From Nodosilinea sp. E11 (lineage in GTDB: Bacteria; Cyanobacteriota; Cyanobacteriia; Phormidesmidales; Phormidesmidaceae): a stretch of DNA of 64,000 bases. This document shows, piece after piece, positions 34,321-43,720 of this stretch. Under the pieces are notes generated by a model, which saw nothing but the letters and a program-made list of their open reading frames with translations, was not told the origin of the DNA and ran no database searches. The translations under genes and the position numbers were made by a program. The stretch is from contig NZ_CP136520.1 in assembly GCF_032813545.1 (NCBI RefSeq), positions 180,001 through 244,000 of the forward strand. Reading direction: 5' to 3'. Every line of letters begins with the position of its first letter. Within the stretch, counting starts at the first letter, position 1.

Positions 34321-36273
34321 CTAACCGACTACCAAATTTTCAGATATTAGTGCTCTGCCATCTGTCCATGGCTCTTCAACAAGCGCCTCCTGAAACTTCT
34401 CATTGCTCAGGTTTGCATGTTCAAGAACAATAATTTGAAATTCAGGAAAAAACTCCTCGCAGAATTCATGCAAAAGGCTAAACATCCTTTCAACAGCAAC
34501 AATATCAGCATTAGAACTCAAGGTTTCTTCAACCGTAATATTCTCCAAGGCTAAATACATATCTCTCGAAGGGAAATAGACTTGCGATGGTTGATCAAGT
34601 ATCAAAAAACGAGGAACTGGTCTTTGTTTCTCTATAAAATGCTTGTGTAAAGCTAAGTGGGCGATCAGATGACATCCCAGCCAATTCTCACCGCTACCCA
34701 TACGCTCCATTGGTATTGGTCTTTCTGGTCTATCTACAATCACAGTTAATTTCTTTAAGTCAAGACGATAAGGTGCCCCACAGTGTTCAAGTTCTAAATA
34801 GTTGGCCCAGTTAGTCATTTGCTGGCCAATTCTATTTAAGATCGATGACATGATTTCATCTTCTTCAACAGGATCGATCTGCGACTCAAAATCTTCAACC
34901 CTTCTGCGAGCTATATCAACATTTGTGCGCAACTCTGAAGTCTCGTCAGCAAAGCTAACAGATTCCAGATAGAGACTTATGCGACCTAAAACACGAGCAA
35001 TTCGAACATTTAAGTCACGCATTCTTTGAGTTGCTTCTTCTTCTTCTAAAATTGCTTGTATAGCAATCTCGACTTCACCTATCTGTTGACGAATTTCTAG
35101 TCGTTCTTCCTTAAGCTGTTGTATATACTCTCTCAATTTAGGCTGTTTTCCTTCTACTATATGAACACTATTTCTTAAATCCTCTAATGAATTTTGTATT
35201 TCTAATGCAGAAGTTACAGGCTGTGAGAGTTCTGAGTTGCATAAGGGGCAAAGACGATTAGTACCATTATTATCATGTCTAAATAAATTGATTGATTCCA
35301 ATCTTATTAGCTGTTGGTTGGCTTCATTTGAATAACCCTCTGCCTCTTTTACAAAAGATTCTGCGGCATCAATTTTCTCTTGCTTCCGCTTTAAATTTGT
35401 ATATAACCCATCCCTTTCCAGTTGGAGGCCTGGAAAACGATCATCGACTATCGCAGGCAAATTAGTAGGTTCCCAGTCAAGAGACTGTCTTAGTAATAAG
35501 AGAATTTGCTCAGTGTTTTCAGTTTCAGCCTCTACTGAGATTAAACCAATTTGTTGAGCCTCTACTAAAAGTCTTCGGCCAACATCAGTTTGTTCGTTGG
35601 CAATAGACAAAGCCTCTTCTAATCTGCGCTGTGCAATTCTAAGCTCTCGACGGGCAACTCGTAACTCTTGCTCTAAGATAAGTTGATTTTCCTGGGTGAT
35701 TCCCAAGAAATACGGTAGAGAATCCTTAATAGCTTGTGGAATAAACTGTTCTTGTTGCCTGTGAAATAAAAGCCGTCTATTAGCTATCTGGTTTTGATCC
35801 TGAAAAAGATAAAAAGTTGAGTGTCTAATGTCCACTCTTAGAGCATCTCTAGACTGTCCTGGATCTGGAGTGTTTTGATTCGCAGAAATTCCAATTAGAT
35901 CTGAAAGAAAGCCTTTAAGAGTTTCGTCATTAGTATTAGGCTCTAAATCAGCTACTTCAGGGATTTCAATTGCTTCACTAATTTCATAATAGGCTTGACT
36001 TTGTGTTGTATTATACCCTGGAGGACTGGGTTTAGCGATAAATAGCTGACTACGAGGGAACTGTAGAAGAACTGCATACCAAGATACTGTATCTCGTATA
36101 ATTCCCTCTGGAATTAGAAAAGTAGATCTCCCAAGGCAATAGTCTACAATATCAATAATAGCTGATTTACCGGTTCTTGATTTCCCAGTAATTATATTTA
36201 CTTTGCCTATTTCAAAGTTTAGGATTCTTTTTTCACCCAATGAATTATAAAGAATAATCGATCTTATCTGCAT
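34321..36273 (-). CDS. ABC-3C system ATPase (DUF3732, SMC-like)
   Basis: The 650-residue protein has a Walker A KVNIITGKSRTGKSAIIDI at residues 25-40, a coiled-coil arm region from about 190 to 480 with a CPLCNSEL zinc-hook-like Cys pair, then the ABC signature GSGENWLGCHLIAHL and Walker B RFLILDQPSQVYFP. Gln in place of the usual Glu after the Walker B Asp is what I recall of the DUF3732 family. These ATPases belong to three-component ABC (ABC-3C) conflict systems. It starts two bases past the stop of the middle component and is AT-rich with few HIP1 sites. A 197-base stretch follows without a gene. Confidence 0.85.
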   Translation of the reverse strand: MQIRSIILYNSLGEKRILNFEIGKVNIITGKSRTGKSAIIDIVDYCLGRSTFLIPEGIIRDTVSWYAVLLQFPRSQLFIAKPSPPGYNTTQSQAYYEISEAIEIPEVADLEPNTNDETLKGFLSDLIGISANQNTPDPGQSRDALRVDIRHSTFYLFQDQNQIANRRLLFHRQQEQFIPQAIKDSLPYFLGITQENQLILEQELRVARRELRIAQRRLEEALSIANEQTDVGRRLLVEAQQIGLISVEAETENTEQILLLLRQSLDWEPTNLPAIVDDRFPGLQLERDGLYTNLKRKQEKIDAAESFVKEAEGYSNEANQQLIRLESINLFRHDNNGTNRLCPLCNSELSQPVTSALEIQNSLEDLRNSVHIVEGKQPKLREYIQQLKEERLEIRQQIGEVEIAIQAILEEEEATQRMRDLNVRIARVLGRISLYLESVSFADETSELRTNVDIARRRVEDFESQIDPVEEDEIMSSILNRIGQQMTNWANYLELEHCGAPYRLDLKKLTVIVDRPERPIPMERMGSGENWLGCHLIAHLALHKHFIEKQRPVPRFLILDQPSQVYFPSRDMYLALENITVEETLSSNADIVAVERMFSLLHEFCEEFFPEFQIIVLEHANLSNEKFQEALVEEPWTDGRALISENLVVG

Positions 36274-36274
36274 T

Positions 36275-36760
36275 TTATGGACGAACTCCCCACATGGTGA
36301 AAAAAGATGCTGGATCTTGGATTTTGGCCATCCATTGGCCTAAAAACTCAGCAGTTCTAATGAGAGATTCTATTTCTGGACTATCTGTGTTGCTGCTCAA
36401 AGAACGTCGTATCCAGGTAACTGTTCCATCCTCTTGAAAAGATATTATCTGGGTCTGACACCCAAATAATATGGCTTCCTTAGTATAAGGAGTTAAATTT
36501 CTCACGCGATTCACGAAATCAATGCGAACCTCGGGATTTTCTCTCAACCATACATGGAGCTTAGTGCGTGTGGTAGTGGGTAAAGTTTGACGTGTTTGAA
36601 TATGCAAAGTAATTGGAAGAACAAGAAATGCTAACGTGTACGGCATACCACGTCCACTTTCTCTCTCAAAGCCCCTAATGCTATATTGAATTAGCAAAGA
36701 GCAAAATGCAGGATTGAATAGATTAGCTATCTCAATAGGTCTTCTTTCCCATGGAAGCAT
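36275..36760 (-). CDS. ABC-3C middle component
   Basis: The protein begins MLPWERRPIEIANLFNPAFC at ATG 36760, 8 bases after the effector stop, with AGGA overlapping that stop. Other conserved blocks are GMPYTLAFLVLPITLHIQTR and LTPYTKEAILFG, and it ends FTMWGVRP. These match the middle component (MC3-like) of ABC three-component systems. Its biochemical role is thought to be the bridge between ATPase and effector. An open frame extends farther upstream, inside the effector gene, but is not needed. Confidence 0.82.
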   Translation of the reverse strand: MLPWERRPIEIANLFNPAFCSLLIQYSIRGFERESGRGMPYTLAFLVLPITLHIQTRQTLPTTTRTKLHVWLRENPEVRIDFVNRVRNLTPYTKEAILFGCQTQIISFQEDGTVTWIRRSLSSNTDSPEIESLIRTAEFLGQWMAKIQDPASFFTMWGVRP

Positions 36761-36770
36761 AATGAGGTTC

Positions 36771-37955
36771 CTATGAAACCGGCAATAATTGGGTAAGCCT
36801 TTCAACAAATTTCGGATGCCAACATATAGTTGGTGACATCTGATCTGCCAGGATGTGGTAGCTTCCACGCATAACATATTCTTCAGAAACTTGTGGGCGT
36901 ATTCGAATATCTGCTTTCTGATCCATCCAATTATATAGTTGACGCCCAAATTGTTGGTGCATTGTCTCGTTTTCGTCTTCAATAATTAATTCATCTTGGA
37001 GCATTAAGCGATATCGATCCCATTCATCAACTAACTTCTTCTCATAGTGTTCGATTTCATCACCAAATAACAGCTCCTCACGAGCCCATCTTGATCTTTG
37101 CTCAAATGCTCGGTAATAGTCTAGTATTGCTTTCTCTATGCGCTTGTTATTGATCGATATAGCTTTCAGTTGTATAACAAAGCGCCTAGTGTCTGCGTCA
37201 GCATCAGGTGGATTAGACGGTTCAGCATTAAAATAATCTATTGGCAATGCTTCAGGCTTAAACTGCTCTGCAATGTCTCGAATTTTGTCACTGACTTCAA
37301 ATCCAGAAACTGGGACAGTAGACGCGCCGTTAAGATGGTTGATTATTTTGCTAAACCACCAGCCCTCTAACCTCTCATACAAGCTATCTAAATGATCTCG
37401 TCTTACAGAAAGTTTTATTCTATTTTTTATGTTCAAAACAACATTAATAATATTAGAAGAGTTGTCAATAATATGAATTGCGTTTACCAATTGCTCTTGT
37501 TGAGCTGGTGTCAGTTCATTGAAGGCGTCAAATGCTTTGGCAAGACTTTGGCTATCAGAGGTTTGCGCAATATTCCTCAACTGCTGTGTAGCAAGTTTGG
37601 GATTCCTGTGAAGTCCAGGCTTTAAAAGAAATGAGACTGAGTTGTCAGGGGCTACGCCTGTAGTAACGAGGGTCAGTAGCGTGTCAGAATTGACTGAGCC
37701 ATCTTTCACAAAACTACTCCATACTCGAATAGTCTTCCAAAGATCACTGCTTCTGTCAGTAAGCGATGCTGGATTAGTATGATGCTTTAGTTGTAAGAGT
37801 TCAATGGGACTTCCTTGTTCCTCAAACGTGACGTCATCAAGGCTTTCAATAGAAACCTGTAATTCCTCTCGATTTTCTAGAATGAGGTCTAATGCATAGC
37901 GGACTTGGTAGAGATAACCAAGTGCTTGAGGCCCTGCTGAAAAACTTGAACTCAT
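36771..37955 (-). CDS. ABC-3C effector with nuclease-like N-terminus
   Basis: Residues 1-60 read GPQALGYLYQVRYALDLIL and later ESLDDVTFEE, then IELLQLKHH. Asp40 or Asp41, Glu52 and Lys57 (Q-L-K) fit a PD-(D/E)XK or DUF4297/Cap4-like nuclease core. The last 70 residues (VMRGSYHILADQM, then ICWHPKFVERL) resemble the C-terminal domain shared by ABC-3C effectors. It is the first gene of the cassette; ATG 37955 follows a 169-base AT-rich gap that should carry the promoter. Confidence 0.8.
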   Translation of the reverse strand: MSSSFSAGPQALGYLYQVRYALDLILENREELQVSIESLDDVTFEEQGSPIELLQLKHHTNPASLTDRSSDLWKTIRVWSSFVKDGSVNSDTLLTLVTTGVAPDNSVSFLLKPGLHRNPKLATQQLRNIAQTSDSQSLAKAFDAFNELTPAQQEQLVNAIHIIDNSSNIINVVLNIKNRIKLSVRRDHLDSLYERLEGWWFSKIINHLNGASTVPVSGFEVSDKIRDIAEQFKPEALPIDYFNAEPSNPPDADADTRRFVIQLKAISINNKRIEKAILDYYRAFEQRSRWAREELLFGDEIEHYEKKLVDEWDRYRLMLQDELIIEDENETMHQQFGRQLYNWMDQKADIRIRPQVSEEYVMRGSYHILADQMSPTICWHPKFVERLTQLLPVS

Positions 37956-38124
37956 AATGTCTCAGCTTAATTAGCTCGGAAATCAAGGGGAGCAGACATA
38001 AAGTCTATAATCTTTCAAGAGGAGATGTCATAGTCTGAAGTTAGAAAACTTTAATCACATACCCAATTGATATCGGCGGCATATCTTGTTACTGATATTA
38101 ATAAAACTTTGAGAGTTTATATCA
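37956..38124. other. AT-rich space before the ABC-3C cassette
   Basis: There is no gene. The stretch TTGATATCGGCGGCATATC is partly palindromic, and an AT-rich run (GATATTAATAAAAC) could hold the cassette promoter. Confidence 0.35.
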
Positions 38125-38568
38125 CTACCCCCTCAATCGCTTCTGCATCGTCTCCAACTTCCTCAAATCCGCCGCCCGCTTTCGCCGCTGGTAGCGCTCT
38201 TTCGCCACCCCATTCACCACCTGCATCGCCTTGGGGTGCTCCGCCAAGTAAAGGTACGCCGCCTCAAACCACACCTCCTTGGTGATCTTCTCATCCATAC
38301 AGAGGTGGCGCAGGGCCTTATCAATCTCTTCTTCTAACCGGGTCGTCGTCCGCACTAGCTGCGGTAACTCCGCCTCATCATCTTGGCTAACAGACATACT
38401 GACGTCAACACCCGTAGACTCGCTAGAGTCACTATATCCCGACCCATTGCCCCCCACCGTCACTTGTTGAGGAGACTTCACAGGTAACTCTGCCCCCAAC
38501 CCATCGGCACGGGGTGGCACACTCGGGCGCTGCCGCTGCATCAACCGTTCCAGCGCATCCTCAGCCAT
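38125..38568 (-). CDS. Small partner of ParA (ParB-like accessory), 147 aa
   Basis: The N-terminal half is low complexity (SGYSDSSESTGVDVSMSVSQ). The C-terminal part is helical and charged (EEEIDKALRHLCMDEKITKE, YQRRKRAADLRKLETMQK). There is no canonical ParB motif. Its start overlaps the parA stop by eight bases, and a small DNA-binding partner in that place is typical of plasmid partition operons. The function is inferred from position. Confidence 0.6.
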   Translation of the reverse strand: MAEDALERLMQRQRPSVPPRADGLGAELPVKSPQQVTVGGNGSGYSDSSESTGVDVSMSVSQDDEAELPQLVRTTTRLEEEIDKALRHLCMDEKITKEVWFEAAYLYLAEHPKAMQVVNGVAKERYQRRKRAADLRKLETMQKRLRG

Positions 38569-39337
38569 TCCCTTGCCCCTGTTCTAACGCCTCAATCAAC
38601 CTGTGCAGCGGAAATTCCAGCTCCCCATAACCAATCTCTGCTAGCCGCCGCCCCTGCCGAATCGCCTGCTTGTAGCGCTCACTCTCCACAATTGACGGCA
38701 GCACCGGGATTGAGCCCGCCACCTGCTGCATGGCGGTTATGGCCTCTCGGCTATCTGTTGCCTGAGACCTACCAAACCATTTATCGCGAAACGGTAGCAC
38801 CCCCAGCACCTGGCCCTTAAACGCCCGGATTCGCCCCATTTCCTCCAGCAGTTCTAGGCTGCGCAATAGTGAATTCACGCCCTTAGTCGATGCTTCTGCG
38901 GGAATCAGCACCCAGTCCGAGGCCCCCATCACCGACAAACAAATCTGGGTGCGCTGGGGCGGCGAGTCGATAATGCAAACGTCAAACACATCCTCCACGG
39001 CCTCCAGGGCATGGTGCAAAGCCAAGGCTCCCATCCCGATGGTGGCCAAGTATTCCTGGGCCTTGTGCAGCCCCTCATCGGCTGGAATCAAAAACAGATT
39101 CGCCGTCGCCAGCGGATAGATCCCATCGGCTGTTTCCACTTGGCCCTTCAGCACCTCTAGCAGGGTGGGCTCACTCGCTTGAACGTCATGGCCCAAATAA
39201 AAGGTCAAATTCGCTTGCGGATCGGCATCCACCATCAGCACCTTCTGGCCCCGGCTCGCCAGGAGCTGCCCCAGTAGCAGCGAGACCGACGTTTTCCCTT
39301 GCCCCCCAGAGAGCGACAAACAACTTACCGTCTTCAT
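38561..39337 (-). CDS. parA: ParA-type partition ATPase
   Basis: The deviant Walker A LSGGQGKTSVSLLLGQLLA is at residue 9, then LMVDADPQANLTFYLG and CIIDSPPQRTQICLS (Walker B). It is a ParA/Soj family ATPase of 258 residues, whose dimers pattern on DNA to place the element at cell division. In conjugative elements such genes maintain the excised form. It is divergent from the mating operon and lies next to a 665-base space with palindromes. Confidence 0.88.
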   Translation of the reverse strand: MKTVSCLSLSGGQGKTSVSLLLGQLLASRGQKVLMVDADPQANLTFYLGHDVQASEPTLLEVLKGQVETADGIYPLATANLFLIPADEGLHKAQEYLATIGMGALALHHALEAVEDVFDVCIIDSPPQRTQICLSVMGASDWVLIPAEASTKGVNSLLRSLELLEEMGRIRAFKGQVLGVLPFRDKWFGRSQATDSREAITAMQQVAGSIPVLPSIVESERYKQAIRQGRRLAEIGYGELEFPLHRLIEALEQGQGNG

Positions 39338-39446
39338 AGCTGTGTTTCACTCCTCGTATAACGCCCAGCTCCTGATCACCTCTACAAGGCTCGCCTTACC
39401 CAAACCCCTGCCGCCTTTAAGACTGTAAATTTAGAGGCATCAAGAC

Positions 39447-39462
39447 GTATTGACGTCAATAC
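39447..39462. promoter_or_regulatory. 16-bp perfect palindrome near parA
   Basis: GTATTGACGTCAATAC is its own complement. It lies 110 bases upstream of parA. Partition operons usually control themselves through such operators. Confidence 0.45.
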
Positions 39463-39948
39463 ACTTGACTTTGTGTCTATAAATCAGTTGTTGTGTCATT
39501 TTGTTAGTTGAAGCCTGACTATTGGGCTGAGAATATCTGCGGCATAAGGGAACCGAAGAAGATAAACTTACATCGCTTTTGGAAGTTTTTTATAGATCAA
39601 TTTCGATTGCAACCATAGAGTTCTTGCGTGCAGCTAATCGTATTTATAATTGACAGTAAATTTTCGATTGATAGTGGCAATGCATGACTTCAGTATAAAA
39701 AGCATCTCCACTTTTAAAAGTCTACATAGATTGCTCAATAGCTTGATTAACATCACGCAAGATTACAGAATCAGACCCGATATTGGCTGTCTTGTATAGG
39801 CTTTAGACATAGCTTTGAGCTGTCTGAGCCTGAATCCACAATTTAGTTTCTCATTTCCCCACCGCTGAAAAATATTGCTATATTGATCAAATCTTTACGC
39901 AATTCGAGTTGAATACTTCACTCATTGGTGAGCACGCGAGTCATGTCA

Positions 39949-39985
39949 TCTGACTGATTTCAGGAGACTTCAATCATCAGTCAGA
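39949..39985. promoter_or_regulatory. Inverted repeat before the mating operon (operator or oriT-like)
   Basis: Ten-base arms TCTGACTGAT and ATCAGTCAGA are exactly complementary around a 17-base spacer that contains CAGGAGAC. The position is directly upstream of the VirB2-like gene. Confidence 0.5.
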
Positions 39986-40002
39986 CTCAATTCATTTGAG
40001 CC

Positions 40003-40554
40003 ATGAAAACTCTCTACGTTTTTCCGTTGATGGAACGACTGGTAGGTCGGATGAGTCCGCTTCCAACCCCGTCGCTATTTGTCGTAGCGTTCCTGGGCCT
40101 TACGCTAGATGTCCTCTTCCACGGCACTGCCTTACTCACGGTGCTTGCCGTGGCAGGGTTGACAGGCCTTGCCTGGAGGCGAGACATAATACCTTCCCGT
40201 TCCCTATCCAGGCGGGCATTTAAGACCCAGGGCTTTAGACGAAAGACCGGGCGGCTCCTGGGTTTAGGGCTGCTCTGGCTAATCACTCTACTGGCCTATC
40301 CCGCCCAGGCCCAGTTCTTTGGCGGAGCTGAAACCTGGATGACCACCAACTTTGGCACCGCTGCGGGCGACGCCATTCCCCTGGTGTTTAACGTGCTGCG
40401 GGGCCTGTTTTTGCTCTACGTCGGCATCTCTCTCGTGCGAGTAATCAACAGTGCTCGCAATGACGAGGATTGGCAAACTATTGCCCGCACGCCGCTGATC
40501 ATCATCATTGCCGTCACCGCTGGCGATGTGCTGACGACGCTAATCACCGGCTAG
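40003..40554 (+). CDS. VirB2/TrbC-like pilin candidate
   Basis: An N-terminal extension of about 90 residues precedes a hydrophobic signal with the cleavage-like site YPAQAQFFGG near 104. The mature part has two membrane helices (IPLVFNVLRGLFLLYVGISL, LIIIIAVTAGDVLTTLIT) separated by a short charged loop with SARNDEDWQT. Two helices and a signal with A-x-A match VirB2/TrbC pilins, as does the place at the head of the operon before VirB3- and VirB4-like genes. ATG at 40003 or internal Met codons could start it. Confidence 0.5.
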   Translation: MKTLYVFPLMERLVGRMSPLPTPSLFVVAFLGLTLDVLFHGTALLTVLAVAGLTGLAWRRDIIPSRSLSRRAFKTQGFRRKTGRLLGLGLLWLITLLAYPAQAQFFGGAETWMTTNFGTAAGDAIPLVFNVLRGLFLLYVGISLVRVINSARNDEDWQTIARTPLIIIIAVTAGDVLTTLITG

Positions 40555-40623
40555 TTGTCGCTGTGCGGCCATTCAGATCGAGGGTGCAGCTCTACACCGT
40601 TCTTTCAGCACTGCTAGCGGCTT

Positions 40624-40977
40624 ATGACATCTCAATTTCGTCCCGTCAACTCCATTCTGGGGGCGCAACCCCGGTTAGGCCCGATTCCGGCAGACCAGAT
40701 CATTCCCTGGTTCTGCATTACGGGGGCCTCCTATCTGTTGGGTCGAGGGTTCAGCCTCAGCTGGACTTCGATAGGTTTCATTGCCGCCTGGGGCATGTCT
40801 ACCTGGTGGATTCTCACCGGGGGGCAGAGCTGGAAGTTCACCGCAAAATTTGTGCCGACTCCCACCTGGAGTCGCGGCTACGCCCGATATCTAAGGTTTA
40901 CCCACGATGAAACAGACCATCGGCAAACACCGACTCAAGCTCGGCAGCCAGTTCGTCAGCACGTTGACGCCCTTTGA
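40624..40977 (+). CDS. VirB3-like membrane protein
   Basis: The 117-residue protein has a soluble N-terminus and two hydrophobic segments (IIPWFCITGASYLLGRGF, WTSIGFIAAWGMSTWW), then a basic tail. VirB3 is a small inner-membrane protein directly before VirB4, which is exactly the position here. The last 23 codons overlap the start of the VirB4 gene in another frame (71 bases). No diagnostic motif is seen, so the call is mainly from order. Confidence 0.5.
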   Translation: MTSQFRPVNSILGAQPRLGPIPADQIIPWFCITGASYLLGRGFSLSWTSIGFIAAWGMSTWWILTGGQSWKFTAKFVPTPTWSRGYARYLRFTHDETDHRQTPTQARQPVRQHVDAL

Positions 40978-43720
40978 AGATGCGCTGCACCTCGCCGCCA
41001 TGGTGCGAATCGAGCTGCGGGGGCGGCAGGTTGGAGCCTACGTCCTCGCGAAGGGCAAGAACCGCGAGCACCTCTGCTTTGTGTTTGGCTTTGACTGCCG
41101 GGGCATCCACAACACCCTGACCGATGAACAGGTGGAGATCGTCTTTGACCAACTGGAATCAGGGCTGAAGGATTTACCCAACGGTGAGCGGCTAACGATT
41201 CATCTGGGGTCGTTTTCGGCGGACTGCGATCGACAGCACGATCTAGCTCGATTATCTAGCGGTGCCCCCAGCGCTGCCCTCAAGTTCTTGCTCACCGCTG
41301 AACGTGCCCGAGTTCAGCAACTCACCCAGCAGGGCTTGCGCAAACCCAAGTTTCTGCGGCTGTACGTCACCTACACCGTCCAGAGCGGTGCCGAAGGAGC
41401 CCAGGACATCATCGAGAAGGTGATCAGCAGAGGCGAAACCCTGTGGAAGTCGTTCACGGGAGAGCTGCGCCAGGCCAAAAACCAGCGCCTGCAAACAGTG
41501 ATCACCAAGGCCTTTACCGACGGTTTTTTGCTCTGGGAGCAGGTGCTCTCAACCAAGATGGGGCTCTCGGTCAAACCCTTGGGTGAATCGGATCTGTGGG
41601 CGCTGCTCTGGAGCCGCTTTAACGCCAGTGACCCCATCGACATCCCCCAGCTGATCATCCTGGATCAGGACGGCCTACACGAGCAGGTCAACTCGGACAT
41701 TCACAGCACCACGCTACTAACTCGGGCCGGGGTACCCACCGCCGGGAAAACCTGGGTCAAGGTTAAAGGCCAGTATGCAGCCCCCCTCACCTTCTTGGAA
41801 AAACCAGGAGGCTGGGCCAGTGAATCAGCCCAGCTTCGCTACCTGTGGGAGATCCTCTCCCGCGAGACGGTCGCTGATACCGAAATCTTCTGCCAGCTGA
41901 CGCGGGCCAACGAAACCCTGGTAAAAACCACCGTGCAGCGGATGCTGAAGCAGTCGAACCTGACGGCTACTTTGGCTGAAGATAGCCACTCAGTGGATGT
42001 GGCCGCTGAGCTGAAGATGAAACGCTCCATTGAGGCTCAAGAAGAACTCTTTGAGGGGGCTCTGCCGATCCATACCGCCGTTGTATTTCTGGTGCATCGC
42101 CCCACTCTGGAGCAGCTGGACGAAGCCTGTCGCTATATCCAAAGCTGCTTTCGCCGCCCGGCCTGGGTAGAGCGCGAGCAAGACTACGCCTGGAAAGTGT
42201 GGCTCCAAACCCTGCCGATTGTGTGGGAAGCGCTGATGGCGACTCCTTTTGGGCGACGGCAGCTCTACCTCACGGGCGAAGCACCGGGCCTGATGCCGCT
42301 GGTGGTAACCCAGCCCTGTGATAGGAGTGGCTTTGAACTAATCGCCGAGGAAGGGGGCCAACCCATCCACCTGGATTTGTTCAACCAGCACCAGAACCTA
42401 GGCCTGTTTGCCACCACCCGAGCCGGGAAATCAGTCTTGGTCTCTGGCATCCTCACCCAGGCGCTGGCCCATCGCTTCCCAGTAGTCGCGCTCGATTTCC
42501 CCAAACCCGATGGCTCCTCGACCTTCACCGATTACACCCAGCTGGTAGGTGGGGCGTACTTCGACATCTCCCGCGAGTCCAACAACCTGTTCGAGCTGCC
42601 AGATCTCCGTCACCTGCCCGGTGACGAGCGCAAAGAACGCCTCGACGACTTTCAGTCGTTTCTGGAGTCGGCGCTGCTGACCATGATTGTGGGCTCGGGG
42701 GCTAATAGCTCGGTGATGACCCAGACTATTCGCTCAATTCTGGTGCTGGCCCTCAACGCCTTCTTTGCCGATGCCTCAATTCAGCGACGCTACCTGGAGG
42801 CGATGGAAGGCCGCTTGGGTTCAACCGCCTGGGCACAGATGCCCACCCTGGCTGACTTTCTCGACTTCTGCACACCCGAACAGCTGGATCTGAACCAGGT
42901 GGGCGGCAATATCGCGAAGGCTCTGGACATGATCGATCTACGGCTCAGGTTCTGGCTCTCCAGTCGGGTGGGCCGAGCGATTTCTGCTCCCTCCAGCTTT
43001 CCCACCGATGCGCAATTGCTGGTTTTTGCTCTGCGGAATCTATCCAACGAAGAAGATGCCGCTGTGCTGGCCCTCTCGGCTTATGCCGCTGCCCTGCGGC
43101 GTGCCCTAGAAGCCCCAGCCTCTATCTTCTTCATCGATGAGGCCCCCATCCTGTTTGAGTTTGACGAAATTGGAGCCCTGATTGGCCGACTTTGCGCCAA
43201 CGGTGCCAAAGCCGGGATTCGGGTGATCATCTCGGCTCAAGATCCTGACACGGTGCATAAATCGCCTGCCAGCGCCAAGATCTTTCAAAACCTAACCACT
43301 CGCCTGATTGGTCGTATTCAGCCCATGGCGGTGGATAGCTTTGAGCGCATTCTCAAATATCCCAAGGCTGTCATCAGCCGCAACGCCAGCGAGAGCTTCT
43401 TTCCCAAGCGGGAGGGGATTTACAGCCAGTGGCTCCTCGACAACAACGGCCTCTATACCTACTGCCGCTACTATCCCGCCTTCGCCCAGCTCGCTGCGGT
43501 GGCCAACAACCCCGATGAGCAGACGACCCGAGACTTGGTGCTGCGCCACGCCCCCGATACCTTCACCGGCCTGGCGGAGTTTGCCCGACTGCTGGTGCTC
43601 TCAATTCAGTCGGGTGAACCCCTTTCAGTGATCACCGAGCGCTGGTTTGCCGAGCGCAATCCCCATCCCGAAGTTCCCCTGTCTTCTTTCAAATCCCTAC
43701 CCACTGGAGGTCATTCATGA
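40907..43720 (+). CDS. VirB4/TraC-type T4SS ATPase
   Basis: The 937-residue protein powers pilus assembly and substrate transfer on the inner membrane. The Walker A GLFATTRAGKSVLVSG is near residue 507, Walker B SIFFIDEAPILFEFDEIG near 740, and a further helicase-like ISAQDPDTV near 780. The N-terminal half (DALHLAAMVRIELRG and so on) is the TraC-like domain. It ends in ATGA, shared with the next start, so translation is coupled. Length and motifs are complete. Confidence 0.9.
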   Translation: MKQTIGKHRLKLGSQFVSTLTPFEDALHLAAMVRIELRGRQVGAYVLAKGKNREHLCFVFGFDCRGIHNTLTDEQVEIVFDQLESGLKDLPNGERLTIHLGSFSADCDRQHDLARLSSGAPSAALKFLLTAERARVQQLTQQGLRKPKFLRLYVTYTVQSGAEGAQDIIEKVISRGETLWKSFTGELRQAKNQRLQTVITKAFTDGFLLWEQVLSTKMGLSVKPLGESDLWALLWSRFNASDPIDIPQLIILDQDGLHEQVNSDIHSTTLLTRAGVPTAGKTWVKVKGQYAAPLTFLEKPGGWASESAQLRYLWEILSRETVADTEIFCQLTRANETLVKTTVQRMLKQSNLTATLAEDSHSVDVAAELKMKRSIEAQEELFEGALPIHTAVVFLVHRPTLEQLDEACRYIQSCFRRPAWVEREQDYAWKVWLQTLPIVWEALMATPFGRRQLYLTGEAPGLMPLVVTQPCDRSGFELIAEEGGQPIHLDLFNQHQNLGLFATTRAGKSVLVSGILTQALAHRFPVVALDFPKPDGSSTFTDYTQLVGGAYFDISRESNNLFELPDLRHLPGDERKERLDDFQSFLESALLTMIVGSGANSSVMTQTIRSILVLALNAFFADASIQRRYLEAMEGRLGSTAWAQMPTLADFLDFCTPEQLDLNQVGGNIAKALDMIDLRLRFWLSSRVGRAISAPSSFPTDAQLLVFALRNLSNEEDAAVLALSAYAAALRRALEAPASIFFIDEAPILFEFDEIGALIGRLCANGAKAGIRVIISAQDPDTVHKSPASAKIFQNLTTRLIGRIQPMAVDSFERILKYPKAVISRNASESFFPKREGIYSQWLLDNNGLYTYCRYYPAFAQLAAVANNPDEQTTRDLVLRHAPDTFTGLAEFARLLVLSIQSGEPLSVITERWFAERNPHPEVPLSSFKSLPTGGHS

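Larger units (their letters stand above)
39338..40002. other. 665-base AT-rich non-coding region between parA and the mating operon
   Basis: No credible gene is seen. The perfect palindrome GTATTGACGTCAATAC is at 39447-39462, close to parA and therefore a candidate ParA/ParB or repressor site. The inverted repeat TCTGACTGAT (39949-39958) and ATCAGTCAGA (39976-39985), with a 17-base spacer, is 18 bases before the first mating gene. The rest is AT-rich. It may hold an origin of transfer, an origin of replication or the operon promoter. Confidence 0.6.

Noticed and set aside
36761-36982. N-terminal extension of the ABC-3C middle component
   Set aside because: It lies inside the effector gene and reads unlike the family; the ATG at 36760 gives the expected N-terminus.
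38400-38480. CRISPR-like or other regularly spaced arrays anywhere in the window
   Set aside because: The only regular arrays I saw are the REP units, the octamer cluster and the TPR gene repeat. None has the repeat-spacer structure of CRISPR.
40470-40910. Frame of 146 codons overlapping the VirB2- and VirB3-like genes
   Set aside because: It is His/Arg-rich with no hydrophobic segment, out of frame with the two membrane proteins that cover it.
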